Shown piece after piece: positions 24,344 through 34,075 of a stretch of 34,075 nt of DNA. The stretch is taken from assembly GCF_000611645.1 (NCBI RefSeq), contig NW_014013396.1:1-34075 (forward strand). Reading direction: 5' to 3'. The notes beneath the pieces were generated by a model. That model searched no databases and had not been told where the DNA came from. It saw only the letters and a program-made list of their open reading frames with translations. The stretch's first letter is position 1. The number at the start of each line of letters is the position of its first letter. This DNA is from Monoraphidium neglectum. Its lineage: Eukaryota; Chlorophyta; Chlorophyceae; Sphaeropleales; Selenastraceae. Position numbers and translations under genes: made by a program.

Positions 24344-26878
24344 CATGTGTGCAGGCGTGCGCATGTGTGCACCTGTGCGTGTATGCGCTTATGCAGATTG
24401 TACGTGCACATGCGGCCTTATGTCTTACATGCGCATAGACGCACAGCCGGCCGTGTTGCAGCCGGCTGTGTCCCATGCTCCGCACATATTGAATGCAGCA
24501 TCAGGAGCACTGAAGTGGATACGACCGCCGCATTGCTGCACGCAGCCACTCACGTGTGGAACGCTGGGTCGATGGAAACAAACACCCGAGTGACGTTGGA
24601 CGTCTTGGTGGCACCGCCCGCCACAAAATTGGAGATGTTGAACTTCCAGACCTGGGGGACGTTTGTGAGGGGCATCTCGGACCTGCGGCGTTGAGTTCGG
24701 GGGCGGCGGTTTGCAGACATGTCACAAGGTACGTGAGGGCGATTATATCATCCTGAATTGTAATAAGCTGGTCCAATCTGCAGGGTTTGCACCGGTGAGT
24801 TGAGTGTCGTGTGTGTGTCTGGTGGGGGGGGGGGGACGGAACGCACAATTGAGCTGCAGCGCCGGTCCTGGCTGCTGACACAAGGGCAGCGATGGGAGGT
24901 GGCCACCATCAAGCACAGCAGTAGGGCGTCAGCACGCATGGCTGGTCAAAGATGGCGCGCCTGAGAGGCGCATGCGTGTAGCCCCAGGGGAAGGCCGTGT
25001 TGGCCAGCTCCTCGACCCCCAGAATGGTGGATGCAGGAATGGGCCACACCGTCGTCGGCTTGCTGCAAGCGGTGAAACGCGCATGCATGACGGAAGCAGA
25101 GTGCATAGTTATGGGGGTGAATCATGATGACACATGGGGTTTAGATAATGTGGCTGGGGCCAGGCAGTTCGATGCTTCCAGGGCAGCATGCGTGTGTGGG
25201 CTTGGAGCTCTGGCAGGCCGGTAATCACAGGCTTTGGGTGGGCAGCTAGTGTGATCTTTTGGGTGGGCAGCTTGGGTGGTCTTTTGGGGGGGGGGGGCCA
25301 GCGGGAGCTCTGCTGGAAACTCTCAGAGGCACGGGCCTTGGTCCTCCCTGACCAAACACGCCGCTGGGCTCACTTGAGGTTGTTGACCACAAACGCCGTG
25401 GTGACCCGCGCCTCGAATCCACGGTTTGCCTTGCCATCATTTATCGAGGTGGACGCCTTCAAGGTGACGGCGGCGAGCCCGTCCGGCACGCTGGCGCTGG
25501 TGGGGCTGCCGGTGTACGTCTTGATGGTGACGGGTAGCACAGCCTTGCACAGGTATGCGGGGTTGCACGTCCAGGGGGTCGCCTTTTTGAGGGTCGGCGA
25601 CGTCACGCGGTACTTGACCGTCTTCTTGGGGTTCACCCGGACCACAAACTCGATCTCTGCGTGGTGCGTCGCGTTGGTGGTTGGATGGACGGGGCGGTGT
25701 GGCAGGCCGTGAGCACGGGCGCGGTAACATTGCAGGGTTCCGAGCGCAGCTATGGACGAAGGCGCCTGCGTGCGCAACTTGAGCTGGAAGGTAGCGAGCA
25801 GCTTGCGGCTTATTGGGAATTGGCCTGGGGAAGCGCCACGTGCGGCCTTCTCATGCACGCATGTTGCCTCGTACTAAGCAGAGACACGGGTTGTTTGTGT
25901 TCGATGATGCCTCTGCTGATTGCGGGGCAGCCCGCATGCATGAAAAGGCCGCACCCAATCCTTTCGGCTGTGCTGCTGGCCGCTGGCTGCTGGCTGACGC
26001 CGTCTGGAAGCCCTGGAGCCACTCCGCGCCTCGTACATCAACCGTCTGACTCATCGCTGTTGCTGCCTGGCGCGGCGGCACCAAGCGCCCAACAACCCCT
26101 GAAATCAGCATCAACTCATCCAAGTACGGCTCAATCTGCTAATGAGGCACTCACGGCCCCATCAAGGCAGGATTCGCCACCCTCCCGCCCACACACCAAT
26201 GCCGACGCCGCCTGCCAGGGACTTGCTGTCTGGGAACTGATGCTTCTGGATTAGCAAGTGGAGGGTGAGATCGCCCCAGATCTGCTGGCGGTGCGGGACG
26301 CAGGCGCCGATGTGCAGATGGGAGCTCTCTGTCTGCACGTCTTTGCCAGGCCTGAGGGGTTCAACAATGCAGGGGGGAGTGGGTGGGTACACGAGCTGCC
26401 GCGCTCTGTCCTCCACGGTCACAGGCAGGGGCGGCGGGATATGGGGACGCTCATGACTGCATCTGCGGCGCTGCCGGCTGCTCCATCACATGGGCGCATC
26501 ATGCATACGCGTTTGCGCCGCAGCACGCAGCACCGACGCTTCGTGCTGGCGCCCTGGAGGGCCCGGAGCAGCCTGCACTGGCACTCGCCCTCACCTTGTG
26601 AACCATGCCTGCGCCTCCATGTACACGCGCTTCTCAGGCAACCAGCCGGAGCAGTCCGATGGGGTGTTCAGGGTTTTGTTCAAGTCAGGGATCGACGCCA
26701 CCAGCAGGCGCCGCGACGCTGCGCGCGACGCACCGCTGCCGGCCAGGGCGAGGCTGTCCACCACGACGGGGCCGCCGCGCGGCGCATGGCCCGTGAGAGC
26801 GGCTGAGCAACATTCAATACCTAAAATGATAGCAAGGGTAAGCAGTGGCACCGTCCTGCCCCGCCTGGGCCCGACCAT
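21303..26878 (-). CDS. Secreted protein with two tandem unrecognised modules, 900 aa
   Basis: Eleven exons: 26878-26595, 26351-26197, 25656-25374, 25062-24961, 24682-24554, 24208-23959, 23739-23381, 23125-23050, 22783-22666, 22448-22282, 22082-21303; 2703 nt in total. The N-terminus is a signal peptide (VPLLTLAIILGIECCSA). Module 1 covers about residues 75-401 and module 2 about 461-799, repeating in order: DCSGW/DCSIW; YMEAQAWFTRPG/YLEAQNWFTRPG; IGACVPHRQ/VGACLPHKQ; a Cys pair; DGLAAVTLKASTSINDG/DGLTRVELWASTKIDDG; PLT then VFVSIDP/VLVSIDP; LFIRTDSFVDP/LVIRTDSLTDP; and NGGTFS in both. The modules are joined by a Pro-rich linker (LPPPDEHPPGNPLPP), and an Ala-rich tail of about 100 residues ends the protein. 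N-glycosylation sequons and paired Cys fit an extracellular matrix or wall role. No enzyme motif and no known family were recognised. Intron 4 has a GC donor supported by module alignment. Confidence 0.82.
24298..24341 (-). repeat. (GT)n on plus, AC repeat in intron 5 of the two-module gene
   Basis: About 22 perfect units, flanked by degenerate GT-rich sequence to about 24380. On the coding strand it is an AC tract in the 3' half of the intron 24553-24209, ending roughly 90 bases before the acceptor. Confidence 0.92.
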
Positions 26879-28116
26879 TGGGTTGTCGGGTGTCCTCGCC
26901 GGGCCAACGGGGGCAGTGTTGGGTTGGTTGGCGCCTGCGACGGCGAAGAAATACTATGATAGGCATCAAATTCCAGATTTTATGCTCGGACAGGGCGCGC
27001 AGAACAGCAGCGGGCGCGGTCACTCAGCCACCTGCCCTCACCGACCACTGCCGGCGTGAACCCGCGCGGGAACAGCCCTGAGTGATTGCGATTCTGGAGA
27101 AACGTGAGCAGCAAGCTCACGTGGCACAAAAACAACTGCATGTGGTGATGCTGCAATCGGCATTGCCCAGGACGCTGCACGGCAGGCTCGCTCGTCTAGA
27201 CAGCCACATGCCCGGCCACAGCCAACCGTGTTGAGAAAGCATCGAGTGGCAGCATATTGCCATGGTCGCACCGAGGGTTGGCCGAACCTGGGGTCCTCCT
27301 CTTATCTGTATGTCATGCCCGTGATTATTATCGACCATGGGCAGACTCGTTGGCAATGCACACCGACGCTTGTCCTGCTGGTTCGTGCTTGCTTGTCAGT
27401 GCTTGCTTGTCAGCCCGGCAAGCACCAATGGGGAAGACAAGGCGCCCACTGCAGGGTTGCTATAGGATGTTGGCGGCAGGAGAGGCTGCGGGGGCCCGGT
27501 TGATACGGCTGCACTGCTATGGCCCCCCAACGCAGCCTTGGGCGTCCCAGTCGAAGCGTGTGCAGGCGTCGGGCCCACCGCAGAGCGTCTGGTGCAACGT
27601 ATGTAGCTGCCAGTCGATGAATTGAGCCATTCAGATGTTGGGAAGTGGCAATGTCCCAGCCAAGCGTACTTGGCTATGCTGCTGCGCACGCTGCGGCGGT
27701 TGCTGACGCATACTGCAATGCGAAGCTGCACAGCCGCTGGTGCCAAACCCTTGGCCTGCAATGGACAAGTGCGCGAGCACGCCGGAGTTTCCTGCGAGAA
27801 TTCTCTTTGCCCTTTTTGTCCTCTGCCCGCTGGGCGTCGAGCTCCCACGCGGCGGGTCAGCATTGGTTGCCACGCCATTTATACGGCAAAGACGGCCCTT
27901 GATGCGGTTGTAGCACGATTTTACATTTTATCGTACAACAGCCAAGCTAAAAGCTGTCTAGCAGGTGATCCACGTACCACCTCGAGGGAGCCAGGAAAGG
28001 AATCCACATCGTGACAGTCGGTGGTTGGTAGCAAGCAGGAGGGACGCGAAACGGCGATTCTTACGTGTCAGGACATCTGAAAATAGATTCTCACCATCGG
28101 TGGCGTCGCAGCAGTC
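26879..28116. promoter_or_regulatory. Divergent intergenic region with no firm gene
   Basis: It separates the start of the two-module gene (minus) from the start of the TLC gene (plus), so it should contain both promoters. Two short frames stand out: a 37-codon Cys/Trp-containing frame on minus (27630-27517) and a 50-codon frame with a hydrophobic core on plus (27761-27913). A TATAAA is present on minus at about 27884-27890. None was tied to a gene. Confidence 0.45.
27517..27630 (-). CDS. Possible small Cys/Trp-containing ORF or terminal exon
   Basis: It reads MAQFIDWQLHTLHQ, then CGGPDACTRFDWDAQGC, and stops with TAG. There is a long AG-free, pyrimidine-leaning stretch before GGCAG at about 27612, so the piece from CTACATACG on could be a terminal exon of a minus-strand transcript. 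No upstream exon was found. Weak evidence. Confidence 0.18.
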   Translation of the reverse strand: MAQFIDWQLHTLHQTLCGGPDACTRFDWDAQGCVGGP

Positions 28117-30427
28117 ATGAAGGGCAAACTCCCGCCATTTGCCACGGCGTTTGATGCAGGTGCGGGGGCGCGGCAACTCACGGTGTACGCAGGCTGCTGA
28201 TATCTATGATATCTGTCGCGTTTGATATGTGCCGAGCCGCGCTGTCAGCGGCACCTTTAGCGACTCAGGACCCAGCGGCGCGCGATTACTGCACAAGATT
28301 GAGCTGCTGCACCTGCAATAGAAATGACCACAATCTCGCAGCGACCCGCCACTGCCGTCCGTCTCCAGACCTGCATGCCACATTGCACTCACACCCAAGC
28401 ATCACGAAGCCCGCTGCCCGCAGCAGCAACCTGCCTTGACTCAGAACATGTGAACTTGCAACACGCGCAGTCAAGGCTCATGACTGGTTCAACCTTTTCG
28501 CCATTGGGGTGCTGAACGCGCTCAACCTCCATTACGTGGTGGCCCGGCAAGGGTAAGATCCTGGGCAGCTTTGGGATGGGGAAGGCCAGGCGTGGGGCGC
28601 CGGGCGCCGCGTGGAGTGAAAAGACTCAGCAGGGGGGACAGGGCAGCAGGGACGCACGCCGCTTCCAAGCTTGAAGCTTGAACAGACACAAAGTGTCAGC
28701 CGCAACGCCTCATAATGGCTGATGGCCGGAAACTGACAGGACTGAGCCCGCAGCAGGGGATGAGTAAGTGGTGACATAAATTTTTCGACGGCTTTGGGAC
28801 GGCATGTGCAGTGGGGTGGTGGCTGTGCATGCCACCATTCCTTCGCTCCACCGACACGTCTCAACCCTCTGCAATTTCTGCCTGCTTAAATAACAAAAAT
28901 GTAGATTTGGCCTGTTCTGGACGACCACAATGCTCTACTTTCTGTTTGACACCATCTTTGTCGGTGCGTTGTTCTGCGCGACACAGTCGTCCACGCTGCA
29001 CTGCGAGCCCGCTGGTGCTGCTGCGCCTGGCGGCTGTTGCAGCCGGGATGCCATTATAGGCACGGCGGGCCCAGTCCTGAGCTGCCTCGCCTTGCATCTG
29101 AGTGGGGAGCTGCGCGCAACGTCCACGCCCCAACATGCAGCGCCGCACCTGCCCTCCAGCTGTCACAACCGTCATCGGCTCGCGCCGCCTGCCTCCCTGC
29201 GACCGAAGGGCTCTACCCGTCCAGCGTGAAGAGCCCCGTGGTCATCCTGGGCCACCACCTCTGCACCTCCCTTTACATGCTCATCCCCCATTTCTACCCT
29301 GCCTACCACTGGTGAGCCCAGCTGAGGCCCCCTGAGATGCGATGTGCTTGGGCGTCAACGTCGACACGACAGCCTGCTTATCCAATCAACGAGCGTGTGG
29401 CAGCTGAGCCTCGTGCCTCGTGTGGACGCCTCACTCTCTCAGGCCGTCTTGCCTGCTAGACCACGCTGTGGCGTCAAGGTTCTGCTGAACTAAGGCCCTC
29501 TAAACCTGTCAGGGCGCTACCAGAGCCTTGGCATACCAACCAAACGTTATGGCTATGCATGATTTTTCCGTTGGACCCATCCCAACCTCACACCGTGAAC
29601 TTTGACAGGTGTATGTCCTACTGCATGCTCGTGGAGATCAACACGTGGCTGCTCATTGCGCGTCGCCGCATTGGTGGCGCAGCCATCACATTTGCGTTTT
29701 ATGCCACATGGGTGAGCCTGGAGCATGCCAACGTCGTTTGCGTGTCGGATGTGTGTACGCGCGCGTGTGTGTGTGTGCGTGTGTGTGTGTGTGTTCGCGC
29801 AGTGTGCATGTTTGTGTGTGGACATGCGTGCGTGCACGTGCGTGTGTGAGTGCACGCGCGTGCGTGCGTGCGTGTGTGTGTGTGTGTGTGTGTCTGTCTG
29901 TGTGTCTGTGTGTCTGTGTGTCTGAGCGCGAGCATGCGTGCGCGCATATGCGCATATGTGAGCACGCGTGTGCGCACATCTGCATGTGTGCGGACACTTG
30001 TTTATGCCCTAGTGCTTTTGACACAGCGCGTCTGCAAGCAGACCCCCATGCGCGTAATCGCGTGTGCAAGTCCCCTTTACCACAAAGCACCTCGACCCAA
30101 CCGCGCCCCCCCCCCCCGTTGGAAATCTGTGCCCCGCCTCGCCAGGTCGGCCTGCGCAACATTTGGTACCCTTACTTGATTTGGGCCTTTGCAGTGGAAT
30201 TTGAGCACGAGTCCAAGCTCGCGGGGACCTACCTCAACCCGACAATAATTGCCATGATCTGTCAGGTCGCGCTGACCATTCTTAATTACTACTGGACCTT
30301 CCAGCTCGTCCACAAGCTGGTCAGGACGCAGGCAACAGGTCCATGCACCAAGGGCGGCAGTGGCGGCGGCGAGATGTCGAAGCCCGGCTCCAAGCCAATG
30401 GCACAGATTTATGCAGAGCACTTGTGA
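28117..30427 (+). CDS. TLC-domain multi-pass membrane protein, 223 aa
   Basis: Six exons (28117-28159, 28471-28552, 28905-28963, 29209-29311, 29609-29711, 30146-30427) total 672 nt, phases consistent. The first exon is only 43 bases (MKGKLPPFATAFDA). Features of the TRAM-LAG1-CLN8 (TLC) fold are the paired His in VVILGHHLCTSLYML (about 77-78), the following ...YCMLVEINTW (Glu about 105, as in TLCD/TMEM56-type proteins), and five or six hydrophobic spans (FAIGVLNAL, TMLYFLFDTIF, ILGHHLCTSLYMLI, YCMLVEI, ITFAFYATW, IIAMICQVALTIL). The C-terminus is short, soluble and Gly/Ser/Lys-rich. TLC proteins sit in ER, Golgi or plasma membrane and act in lipid synthesis or sensing; this one lacks the ceramide-synthase HDxxD pattern, so a TLCD-type lipid role is more likely. 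The exon 4 acceptor is AAG rather than CAG. Intron 5 holds a long GT-rich repeat. Confidence 0.87.
29754..29997 (+). repeat. Long GT-rich repeat region in TLC intron 5
   Basis: GT, GCGT, GTCT and TGCG units extend about 240 bases within the intron 29712-30145, starting about 40 bases from the donor. It creates chance Cys/Val and His/Thr frames on both strands. On the coding strand it is a GT tract in the 5' half. Confidence 0.88.
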
Positions 30428-32725
30428 GTGGCGGGCCGCTTTCTGGCGCGCTGGGGGTGTTCACAGTGTCAGCCGGCGCTGTTGCGTGGGCGTTGCTGTT
30501 GTTGCTGGTGCAGCTATGGCACACAGGCAATCCCACGTCATCTTGTGAAGAGTGTGCGCGGGCCATTTTGAGGTGGCCTATGTTCACGTGCAGCTGGGCA
30601 TGCCGCGGTCTTTTGTACTGCTTTCAACCAGTGAGCCCCTGTCACTCATTTGCCAAATCTCACCCATTGCCACAGCGATCGTTGCTACACCGTACATGTA
30701 TTGGCGCCATAAACTTGCACTGATGACTGTTTTTTGCTGACCGTGTGGGGCTCAGCCCTCGGACTGAGACGTGCTTAGTACGGCGGCACCAGCGCCATTT
30801 GGCTCCATGAAACGTGCGCCCAGCAGCAGCAGCAATGCGGGGATGCCGCCGTCCCGCTGCGTGGTGTAGATAGATGCGCAATGTGACGGAGGATGCCCAG
30901 TTGTTTCCGTTGACCCCAGCCCCCCGCTGTTGCCATGCCACGCAAAGTGTGCGTGTGATGGTTGCGCCTGTTTTCATTTGCCAGGCATTACTTCTGCCAA
31001 ATAGACATTCGTTGGCCTTGCCGGAGCACTCCTACGAGGCAGGCAATCAAGGACAGGCGCCGCGCGCTTTTACCTGCATGTTAGCAAGCGCCCTGTTGAC
31101 AGCGGCTGTTTGTGTGTTCAAAGTGCGCCGTGTACATGCGAAGCTTTGGCACCTGCGATATGTTTGCAAACCAGAAAGGGCAGGATCGGTACGGCTGAGT
31201 TGGTCCTTGATTCACGCTAAGAAATTCCACTAACACAGCACTGCAAATGGGATGCAATTGTCAACACCGTGTCTGTAACCACGCTGGCCCACGCCACCCT
31301 CCGCGCTTGGCCACAGTTTCTTGGTTCAGGTCACTGGTAGCATTGGAGTTTGCTTGAAGCAACGATCAGCCACAGCATCAGCTTTGAAAGCGGCTGCGAG
31401 CCATGCACACGCCATCGCAGCTGAGCCCGCACAAATTGCCCAACTGCCAGATTATCACGCATCCTGCCATTCGAAGCCGCCACACCGGCTCCTTCAACAA
31501 TCTCCCTCTCATCTGCCCGTCTGTCTTTAAGATTGCTTTGATTAGAGCCGGCCCTGAAATCTCTCTGACTGCTGCATGCCTGCCTACCAGCAGCTCTGAA
31601 CAAACGCTCTCGCCGTTCTCAAGGTGCAGCCTGGCCTGCCTGCCTGCCCGCGTGACCCGCCCGGTGTTCCTGGTCCGCAAGCGGACATGCGGCACATCCA
31701 CCAGTCAACTACTTTCCAGCCCGTTTAATCCCGGTGACACTCAACAACCAAGCCATTTTTGGTCAAACCGTGGCTGCAACCCTTGACTGCCGTGGAAATC
31801 CATTGGGGAACTTGTGGCTTCTGCCCCACATTCTTCCTGCATTCATGTGCCGCGCCCACCTGCATAGTGCGCTTCTCCACGTACGCACGTGACTTTTTCC
31901 GCACGCAGGATTGCTATGCTTCACAGGCAGAACAGAACGGCTGTAAATCAGGGTTGTGTTGAGAGTCCTGCTATGAGTCAGCTCGCGGCTCTATCTCACA
32001 TGCCAGCACAGCCAGGAGCATGCGTGTCAATGCTGGGTAGCCTGCAATCGTGCAGTGAGCCCCACAAAACGGCGCCGGCAGAGGCCTCTCACCAATCATC
32101 GTGCGTCCTTTTACAATGTGGTGATTGGACGCTTGGCTGGTGAAAATGCGGGCGTGTAGTATGCACAAGCTCCACCCAGCCATGAGCCCCGGCCGATTAC
32201 CAGAGGTGGTTAAACAACTAAATCGTATTACGCAAGAGGGGGCGACACATGGGAAAGGCGCGGCTAGGCGCGGCTAGCCGCGGTGCAAGGCGCCATGGCC
32301 TAATAGTGAGTGACAGTTGATTCGCGCAGGCGGTTTGCTTGCCGCCCGCAGCGTCACCACTCTGGCGGCCCTGTGCTGCCAGTCGTGTCTCAAAAAATCT
32401 TGCGGAATACATTTCTGAAACCATGTATACAAAACGGATGTGCAGGGGTGAGCGCGCAGCCATAGACAAGTTATTCATTTTAAAGTTTTTGATATGAAAT
32501 TAACCGGGCCCTCACAGATGCCCTGCAAGCGGCGGGTCGTACACAAGGAGCCCATACTGCATCCCCTTTGCTCTGCAAGCATTGAACAAATAGGCACCAG
32601 GTAGCGGCATGAGCTGTGCCCCCAACCAAACACTGTGCAATTGCGCCACATTCACTGCTGGGTGACCTGCTCCCGGCTGCGCATGGTGCAGCACAAAAAG
32701 GGGCATCCCATGGGCGGCACGTGCC
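30428..32725. other. Convergent intergenic region with no supported gene
   Basis: About 2.3 kb between two gene ends. TGTAA on plus occurs at 31274-31278 and 31942-31946 and could end a long TLC 3' UTR. TTACA on plus at 32111-32115 (TGTAA on minus) could serve the fibronectin-type gene. ORFs up to about 127 codons (30874-31233, 31403-31786 plus) show no splice pattern or family motif. This is the most likely place for a missed small or non-coding gene. Confidence 0.45.
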
Positions 32726-34075
32726 TCAAGGCGCCAGCAGGCTGCGCCGCTTGCGGGCCGTCGGGGCTGACGCCGCCTTGATGGTGATGCTGCGTGATTG
32801 GGACGTGCCCGCTTGGTTGACCGCGGTGACATCAAAAAGGAACTACATGTGTGTATGAGTGTGTGCGTGCACGTGTTTGTTTGTGTGTGTGTGTGTTTGT
32901 GCATGTGTGTGTGTATATGTGCATAGGTGTGTGTGTGTGTCTGTGTCTGTGTGTGTGTTCGTGTGCTTGTGTGCGCGCGCGCACGCGTGCGTTTACGTGC
33001 ACATGTGTGCATACGCGTGTGCTTGTGTGCACGTGTGACACGACTCCTGGCCAGCAAGGACGCTGTCACACCACACCCCTTCTGTCCCCTCAACACCCAC
33101 ACGCAGCACTCAGCCACCCACCACGTTGTCCGCCGGCCCTACGAATTTAAAGATTGACTCGGGAATCGCCTGGCCGGGCTGCCACTTGATTGTGGCCTTG
33201 CTCTTCTTCATATTTTGAGTGTTGATCACCTGAGAAAGTCAAGGGTAATGAGCATGGATTGTGAGGGGTTCACAGGCGATCCGCATTGCAATCCTTCAGG
33301 GATGGGCGAGGACATTGACCTGGTAGATTAGTGCCGCATCAATCAAGGGCAAAAAGGCGGAGCTGTGGCAAGGCGGCAGGGGGTCTGATGCTGGCATGTC
33401 AACGGATGAAGCCCACAAGGACCAGGCGTGAGCCTGGAGGCAGCGCGCGCGGCTGTGGGCACCAGCACGCATGCGGACGTCACAGCCTCAGGCTGCAACA
33501 AGGCACTGGGGCCATGACTCGAAAAGGATAACCCCGCATGACGTGAGGTTTTACCCCTAAACTTTCAACCCTCAACAGCTTCAAAGGCCCGTACGGAGGC
33601 AGCGGCAACGTCGCCCACGCGGCAGCCAGCTCGCACCGCACCGTTCAAACCGCGGCAGCGGGCTCCCCCACCGCACCGTGCGTGTGCGGATCGGTCTCAA
33701 GCGGCGGCGCGAGGGGCGCGTCTCACCTGGATCAGATAACTGTCGACGCACTGTTCTCCCCTGGGGGGATCCCAGGTCAGCCTGATCTCCGACCTCCCTG
33801 CCACCGTCGCCGACGGCTGATTGGAGAGCTGCCTCACGTCCCGCACTGGGCCTGGGGGCGCGGTCTCGGAGCAGCCCGAGGGGGGCGTCGCCTGGGGCGC
33901 GGGCTGCGGGTACTCCTCTTGTATGACAAGGCCGTCAGCCTCCGGCGCCGGCGCCGGCGCGGGCTTCGGCGCGGGCTTCGGCGCCGGCGTCGGTGCGGGC
34001 GTCGCCTTTGGTGGCGGCGGCGACGGCAGCGGCGGCGGCGGCGACGGCCGCGGCGGAGGTGGGGATGGCCGCGGC
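32726..34075 (-). CDS. SPPPP-linker / fibronectin type III surface protein, partial
   Basis: Three exons are in the window: right edge to 33727, 33229-33122 and 32842-32726 (stop). The first reads a Pro-rich linker of SPPPP units, then repeated PAPTPAPKPAPKP, as in hydroxyproline-rich algal wall proteins and pherophorin linkers. A short spacer (ADGLVIQEEYPQP) leads into one fibronectin type III-like domain spread over all three exons. Its landmarks are PPGPVRDVRQL, RLTWDPPRGEQCVDSYLIQV, ATIKWQPGQ, then FLFDVTAVNQAGTSQS. The protein ends in a basic tail, ARKRRSLLAP. Both introns are phase 0. The N-terminal part is outside the window, so a signal peptide is inferred only from the linker type. 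It may act in matrix adhesion or wall structure. The last intron (33121-32843) is filled by AC repeats on the coding strand and ends in TAG. Confidence 0.75.
32849..33037 (-). repeat. GT/GC-rich repeat on plus, AC repeat in the last intron of the surface-protein gene
   Basis: Interrupted GT units with a GCGCGC core. On the coding strand it is an AC tract running to within about 10 bases of the TAG acceptor at 32843-32845. Confidence 0.88.
33230..33726 (-). other. Intron of the surface-protein gene
   Basis: A 497-base intron between a GTGAGA donor and a TTTCTCAG acceptor, splitting the fibronectin-type domain after LIQ. I see no further exon or repeat in it. Confidence 0.6.
33921..34075 (-). 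repeat. Pro-linker coding repeat (SPPPP and PAPKP units)
   Basis: GCC/GGC-type units on plus; on the coding strand CCG/CCA runs encode three SPPPP blocks then PAPTPAPKP-type repeats. It continues past the right edge. Confidence 0.75.

Noticed and set aside
23944..24411. Stop codon at 23944 as the end of a separate first-module gene
   Set aside because: A GTGCGC donor at 23958 in phase 0 joins to the next exon in phase 0, and the second module continues the same repeat; one 900-aa gene is simpler. Two genes remain possible but the second would lack a start and signal peptide.
28086..28176. A minus-strand frame with KRRGKWREFALHDCC that looks coding
   Set aside because: It is the antisense of the first TLC exon (28117-28159), which joins in phase to the next TLC exon on plus.

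Overview
This is nuclear DNA of a green alga (Chlorophyta). The genes are intron-rich, with short GC-rich exons joined at GT-AG sites (and a few GC-AG sites). TGTAA, the usual chlorophyte polyadenylation signal, follows several stops. There is an internal block of plant/algal telomere-type TTTAGGG repeats, and one protein has SPPPP hydroxyproline-type linkers as in algal wall glycoproteins. The exact lineage cannot be fixed from the sequence. No rRNA, tRNA, transposon, CRISPR or bacterial-style operon was seen. All gene models were assembled by eye from exon phase, splice sites and family motifs. The six models with both ends inside the window each give an uninterrupted frame whose total length is divisible by three.

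Layout, left to right. (1) 64-689, minus: exons of an unrecognised gene running off the left edge. (2) 2666-4537, minus, 4 exons, 356 aa: secreted protein with a Gln/Glu-rich block, family not recognised. (3) 5494-9019, plus, 9 exons, 511 aa: LCAT/phospholipase-like acyltransferase with an intact catalytic triad and a signal peptide. (4) 9540-12104, plus, 7 exons, 187 aa: alpha subunit of the nascent polypeptide-associated complex. (5) 13040-20057, minus, 16 exons, 621 aa: secreted FAD-dependent L-gulonolactone-oxidase-like enzyme. (6) 21303-26878, minus, 11 exons, 900 aa: secreted protein made of two tandem copies of an unrecognised ~330-residue module. (7) 28117-30427, plus, 6 exons, 223 aa: TLC-domain membrane protein. 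(8) 32726->34075, minus: C-terminal end of an SPPPP-linker / fibronectin type III cell-surface protein that starts outside the window.

The genes do not form an evident pathway. Five of the eight have a signal peptide or extracellular linker and one is a multi-pass membrane protein, so the window is rich in secretory and cell-surface functions; only NAC alpha is cytosolic housekeeping.

The most striking non-gene pattern is the placement of dinucleotide repeats. Every long GT/AC tract found inside a gene is in an intron. Read on the coding strand, GT tracts sit toward the 5' splice site and AC tracts toward the 3' splice site (7 introns). One intron of the gulonolactone-oxidase-like gene starts with GT repeats at the donor and ends with AC repeats running into its acceptor AG, so its ends could pair. 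Other points worth checking are the duplicated module with no shared intron positions, two GC-AG introns, a frame-breaking cryptic exon, and telomere-type repeats inside an intron.
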